From Clostridiales bacterium (GTDB lineage: Bacteria > Bacillota > Clostridia > Oscillospirales > UBA644), in NCBI GenBank assembly GCA_003343705.1, contig QAKR01000026.1, positions 79,552 to 143,551 of the forward strand: a stretch of DNA of 64,000 nucleotides, written 5' to 3'. The position numbers and the translations under genes were made by a program. Below the pieces are notes generated by a model. The model saw only the letters and a list, made by a program, of their open reading frames with translations, was not told where the DNA came from and searched no databases. Below, one piece after another: positions 61,598-64,000 of this stretch (its first letter is position 1; the number at the start of each line of letters is the position of its first letter).

Positions 61598-62674
61598 ATG
61601 ATATTAAAAGAAACACAATCTCAAGAATATTCAAATCTTACACGGATTCCTGCTTTTATTGATATGCACGTGCATTTACGTGATCCGGGTCAGACGTATA
61701 AAGAGACGATTTTATCAGGATCCCGCGCGGCAAAAGCCGGCGGTTTTTCTCATATTTTATGTATGCCAAACACGACGCCGGTTATCGATACGCCTGAAAT
61801 GATTCAGTTCGTTTTATCCCGCCCGGCTGAAGTTGCTGTTTTACCCATTGCTTCTATAACAAAAGGCCAGCAGGGTAGTGAATTGACTGATTTTGCTGCA
61901 CTTAAAAAAGCCGGGGCAGTTGCATTTTCAGATGACGGTGTTCCGGTTTCAGATTCTAATTTAATGCGTCAAGCCATGTATAAAGCAATTGAAAACAACG
62001 CTTTAATAATATCTCATTGCGAAAATAAATCATTAATACCCTCTAAATTGCAAAGTCCTCCGGAAGCTGAATATACTGCAATTGATCGGGAATGTGCGCT
62101 TGCTATTGAAACTGGGGCAAGACTTCATATTGCACATATAAGCACTAAAGAAAGCGTTGATATAATTCGTAACGCAAAAAGAAAAGGTGCGAATGTTACA
62201 TGTGAAACATGTCCGCATTACTTTTCACTTACAGAAAGTGATTATAAAAATCTGGGTACAAACGCAATGATGAACCCTCCTTTACGTAAAAAAGAAGATG
62301 TAACGGCAATAATAAGCGGAATCGTAGATGGAACAATAGATGTTGTTTCTACTGACCACGCTCCGCATAGTATTTCTGAAAAAGATCAGCCCGCAGAACT
62401 CGCTCCGTTTGGGATAATTGGGCTTGAAACATCTTTTTGTGTAAGTTATACTTTTTTAGTAAAAACGGGAATAATAAAGCTCGAAAGGCTTATTGAACTA
62501 ATGAGTGATAAACCTAAAGAAATATTAGGAATACATTCAAGTTCATTTGTTCTGGCAGACCTTGAAACGGAATTTATTTATGATATTTCAACGTCACAAT
62601 CTTTGTCACGTAATTCGCCCTACGATAAAATGCGCTTTTTCGGAAAAATTCTTAAAACTGTTTTGGAGGACTGA
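61598..62674 (+). CDS. pyrC: dihydroorotase, compact form
   Basis: Dihydroorotase closes the pyrimidine ring. The 358-residue protein has the metal motif DMHVHLRDPG near residue 25, SDDGVPVSD near residue 110, the ligands in ISHCEN and HIAHIS, and the catalytic Asp in STDHAPHS near residue 260. About 50 residues of the usual N-terminal beta domain and some of the C-terminal part are missing, so it is shorter than the standard 420-430 residues. A GTG at 61589 is also in frame, but AAGGTG lies just before the ATG at 61598. The pyrF gene follows by two bases. Confidence 0.92.
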   Translation: MILKETQSQEYSNLTRIPAFIDMHVHLRDPGQTYKETILSGSRAAKAGGFSHILCMPNTTPVIDTPEMIQFVLSRPAEVAVLPIASITKGQQGSELTDFAALKKAGAVAFSDDGVPVSDSNLMRQAMYKAIENNALIISHCENKSLIPSKLQSPPEAEYTAIDRECALAIETGARLHIAHISTKESVDIIRNAKRKGANVTCETCPHYFSLTESDYKNLGTNAMMNPPLRKKEDVTAIISGIVDGTIDVVSTDHAPHSISEKDQPAELAPFGIIGLETSFCVSYTFLVKTGIIKLERLIELMSDKPKEILGIHSSSFVLADLETEFIYDISTSQSLSRNSPYDKMRFFGKILKTVLED

Positions 62675-62676
62675 AA

Positions 62677-63528
62677 ATGATCAGTGAACTTATTGAAAAA
62701 ATTGCCCAAAAGCAAAATCCCACAACTCTGGGGTTAGACCCAATTGTGGATTATCTGCCCGAAAAAATGGTAGAAGGAAACAATCCGGAAGCCGCTGCAA
62801 GAGCTGTTTATAAATTCAACAAGGAACTTATGGATGCTCTCTGTGATATTATTCCATGCGTTAAAATTCAAATGGCTTATTATGAACTTTTAGGGCTGCC
62901 CGGTATGGAAGTATTTTATAAAACAATTAATTACGCTAAAGAAAAAGGCTTTTATATTATAATAGATGGTAAACGCAATGATATAGGTAGTACGGCTGAG
63001 TGTTATGCAAAAGCTTATTTAGAGAACACTGCTGCAGACTCAATAACAGTAAATGCATATCTTGGGTTCGACGGAGTTCGTCCGTTTATTAAAAAAAATA
63101 AATCTATTTTTGCTCTTGTTAAAACTTCTAATAAATCAAGCGGAGATTTACAGGACAAGCTTCTTGACGATGGTAAGCGTGTATATGAACTTATGGGCGA
63201 TATGATTGAAGACTGGGGCGAGACTTCTCGAGGCAAATACGGATATTCCGAAATAGGCGCTGTAGTAGGGGCCACATATCCGGAACAATTGGAGTATTTG
63301 CGTAATCGCATGCCTCATACATTCTTCCTTGTTCCGGGTTATGGTGCTCAGGGTGGTACAGCTAAAGATGTGGCAGGGGCTTTTCTATATGGTGTAGGTG
63401 CAGTAATCAACTCATCACGCGGTCTTATGTGTGCGTATAAAAAACATGGTTTACCTGCTGAAAAATTTGCCGAAGCCGCTGTTGCCGAAGCGATTTTGAT
63501 GCGTGACGAGATAAATTCGTTTATCTAA
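62677..63528 (+). CDS. pyrF: orotidine 5'-phosphate decarboxylase
   Basis: PyrF makes UMP, the last step of the de novo route. The 283-residue protein belongs to the longer type of PyrF. LGLDPIVDYLPE lies near the N terminus, the catalytic DGKRNDIG motif near residue 88, and VPGYGAQGGT near residue 222 is the phosphate-binding loop. The length is right for this type. It follows pyrC by two bases, with GGAGG inside the end of pyrC as its ribosome binding site. No terminator hairpin is obvious after the stop. Confidence 0.96.
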   Translation: MISELIEKIAQKQNPTTLGLDPIVDYLPEKMVEGNNPEAAARAVYKFNKELMDALCDIIPCVKIQMAYYELLGLPGMEVFYKTINYAKEKGFYIIIDGKRNDIGSTAECYAKAYLENTAADSITVNAYLGFDGVRPFIKKNKSIFALVKTSNKSSGDLQDKLLDDGKRVYELMGDMIEDWGETSRGKYGYSEIGAVVGATYPEQLEYLRNRMPHTFFLVPGYGAQGGTAKDVAGAFLYGVGAVINSSRGLMCAYKKHGLPAEKFAEAAVAEAILMRDEINSFI

Positions 63529-63806
63529 TATATATAAGTAAGAAACTTTGCTATAACATGTTGTTGGTTTTATTAAGTGCTTTTTGCTTGTATCTATATT
63601 CTGATAAATAGTTTCTATATTATATAATCCTTATATATATTATTTGTTTAAACCTTCAAATACGTAGAAAATAACATTATTCAAATTAAATAATAAATAG
63701 AATCTTTAAAATACAGGTTAAGTTGTGTATAAAAAAGCTAACAGGTACAAGATGTAGCCCTAGAAGACAAGTTCACATTTTATTCAAAAAAAAAGTGAAA
63801 AAGGGG
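63529..63806 (+). other. A+T-rich intergenic stretch before the rRNA promoter
   Basis: No ORF of useful size, no tRNA and no clear terminator is visible in this stretch. It is very A+T rich, and the last 25 bases contain an A run and TTCAC/GTGAA arms that could form an UP element or weak hairpin just upstream of the rRNA-type promoter. Confidence 0.5.
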
Positions 63807-63835
63807 TTGACGAATGCGAATTTGTGTGGTATAAT
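63807..63835 (+). promoter_or_regulatory. strong promoter, probably of an rRNA operon
   Basis: TTGACG at 63807-63812 and TATAAT at 63830-63835 are separated by 17 bp, with A-rich DNA directly upstream. The spacer ends in TGTGG. Position and following leader fit rRNA transcription. Confidence 0.75.
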
Positions 63836-64000
63836 AATCAAGCCGCTAAACGAGAGGGCAAAAAAACAAAGCGGTAGCGAGACATAAAAAAGAATAACGC
63901 AGGTAAGTGAAAATGCTTACAAAAAGCGAGTTTTTTAAATGAATTGCAAAAGAATGAACCTTGAAAATTAAACAATGACATACCCTGTTAATTTACAGAC
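63836..64000 (+). ncRNA. probable rRNA operon leader (16S gene would lie outside)
   Basis: The stretch has no ORF. It holds two stem-loops, CCGCT/AGCGG (about 63843-63875) and GTAAG/CTTAC (63903-63920), and then GAACCTTGAAAATT (63956-63969), which resembles the anti-termination boxA-like segment found before 16S genes in Clostridia. I infer an rRNA leader; the 16S gene itself is not in the window. Confidence 0.6.

Overview
The window looks like chromosomal DNA of a low-GC, anaerobic member of the class Clostridia (Bacillota). The reasons are A+T-rich intergenic DNA, strong purine-rich ribosome binding sites, frequent TTG/GTG starts, textbook TTGACA-17-TATAAT promoters, a complete Rnf complex, formate-tetrahydrofolate ligase, a clostridial 2[4Fe-4S] ferredoxin, type I dockerin repeats and a yybP-ykoY manganese riboswitch. 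Genus-level placement is not possible by eye. I saw no insertion sequence, prophage, CRISPR array or tRNA gene. Most of the window is well-packed core genome, and the accessory content is mainly secreted carbohydrate-active proteins.

Layout. 0.1-1.8 kb: a cytidylate-kinase-like protein and an amidohydrolase. 1.8-6.5 kb: ribosomal protein L19, signal peptidase I, RbgA, RNase HII, YraN, an M19 dipeptidase and a metallophosphoesterase that seems to start at ATA. 6.5-9.8 kb: trigger factor, ClpP and ClpX. 9.9-14.6 kb: a serine hydrolase, a divergent MutS-like ATPase with a small membrane protein, TrmL and a CPBP protease. 14.7-21.2 kb: a minus-strand operon of three secreted GH99-like/CBM9-like paralogues with a secreted dockerin plus leucine-rich-repeat protein between them. 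21.3-26.1 kb: PdxY-like kinase and MnmA, divergent from a P-type cation ATPase controlled by a manganese riboswitch. 26.2-31.6 kb: a small unknown protein, YhgE/Pip, a TetR regulator, a GNAT acetyltransferase and Fhs.

31.8-36.9 kb: rnfCDGEAB, divergent from fhs. 36.8-44.5 kb: the conserved decarboxylase-holB-ricT-trmN-rsmI neighbourhood. It is interrupted where tmk often lies by a frameshifted lipoprotein of the DUF4091/GH123-like family, and between ricT and trmN by a 56-residue ferredoxin with a long structured leader. 44.8-50.6 kb: G5/M23 peptidase, MurA, a YycJ-like hydrolase, RlmH and phosphohexomutase. 50.6-53.1 kb: a secreted CBM9-like protein with a C-terminal dockerin, and a HAD protein. 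53.1-56.4 kb: a copper efflux set (CopZ, CopA, C_GCAxxG_C_C protein). 56.5-61.5 kb: a minus-strand operon of rhamnulokinase, PepV-like peptidase, UPF0340 protein, a membrane-anchored protein and a CofE-like ligase. 61.6-63.5 kb: pyrC-pyrF. The window ends inside what looks like the promoter and leader of an rRNA operon.

How it fits together. Rnf, ferredoxin and Fhs suggest ferredoxin-based energy conservation with one-carbon metabolism. The dockerin proteins at two loci share a repeat signature, so they may attach to the same cohesin system, but no cohesin is encoded here. The most interesting items are the tandem GH99-like operon with its dockerin-LRR partner, the ferredoxin leader RNA with mutually exclusive pairings, the manganese riboswitch in front of a Ca-type ATPase, the frameshifted GH123-like lipoprotein, and the MutS-like protein with an altered Walker B motif.
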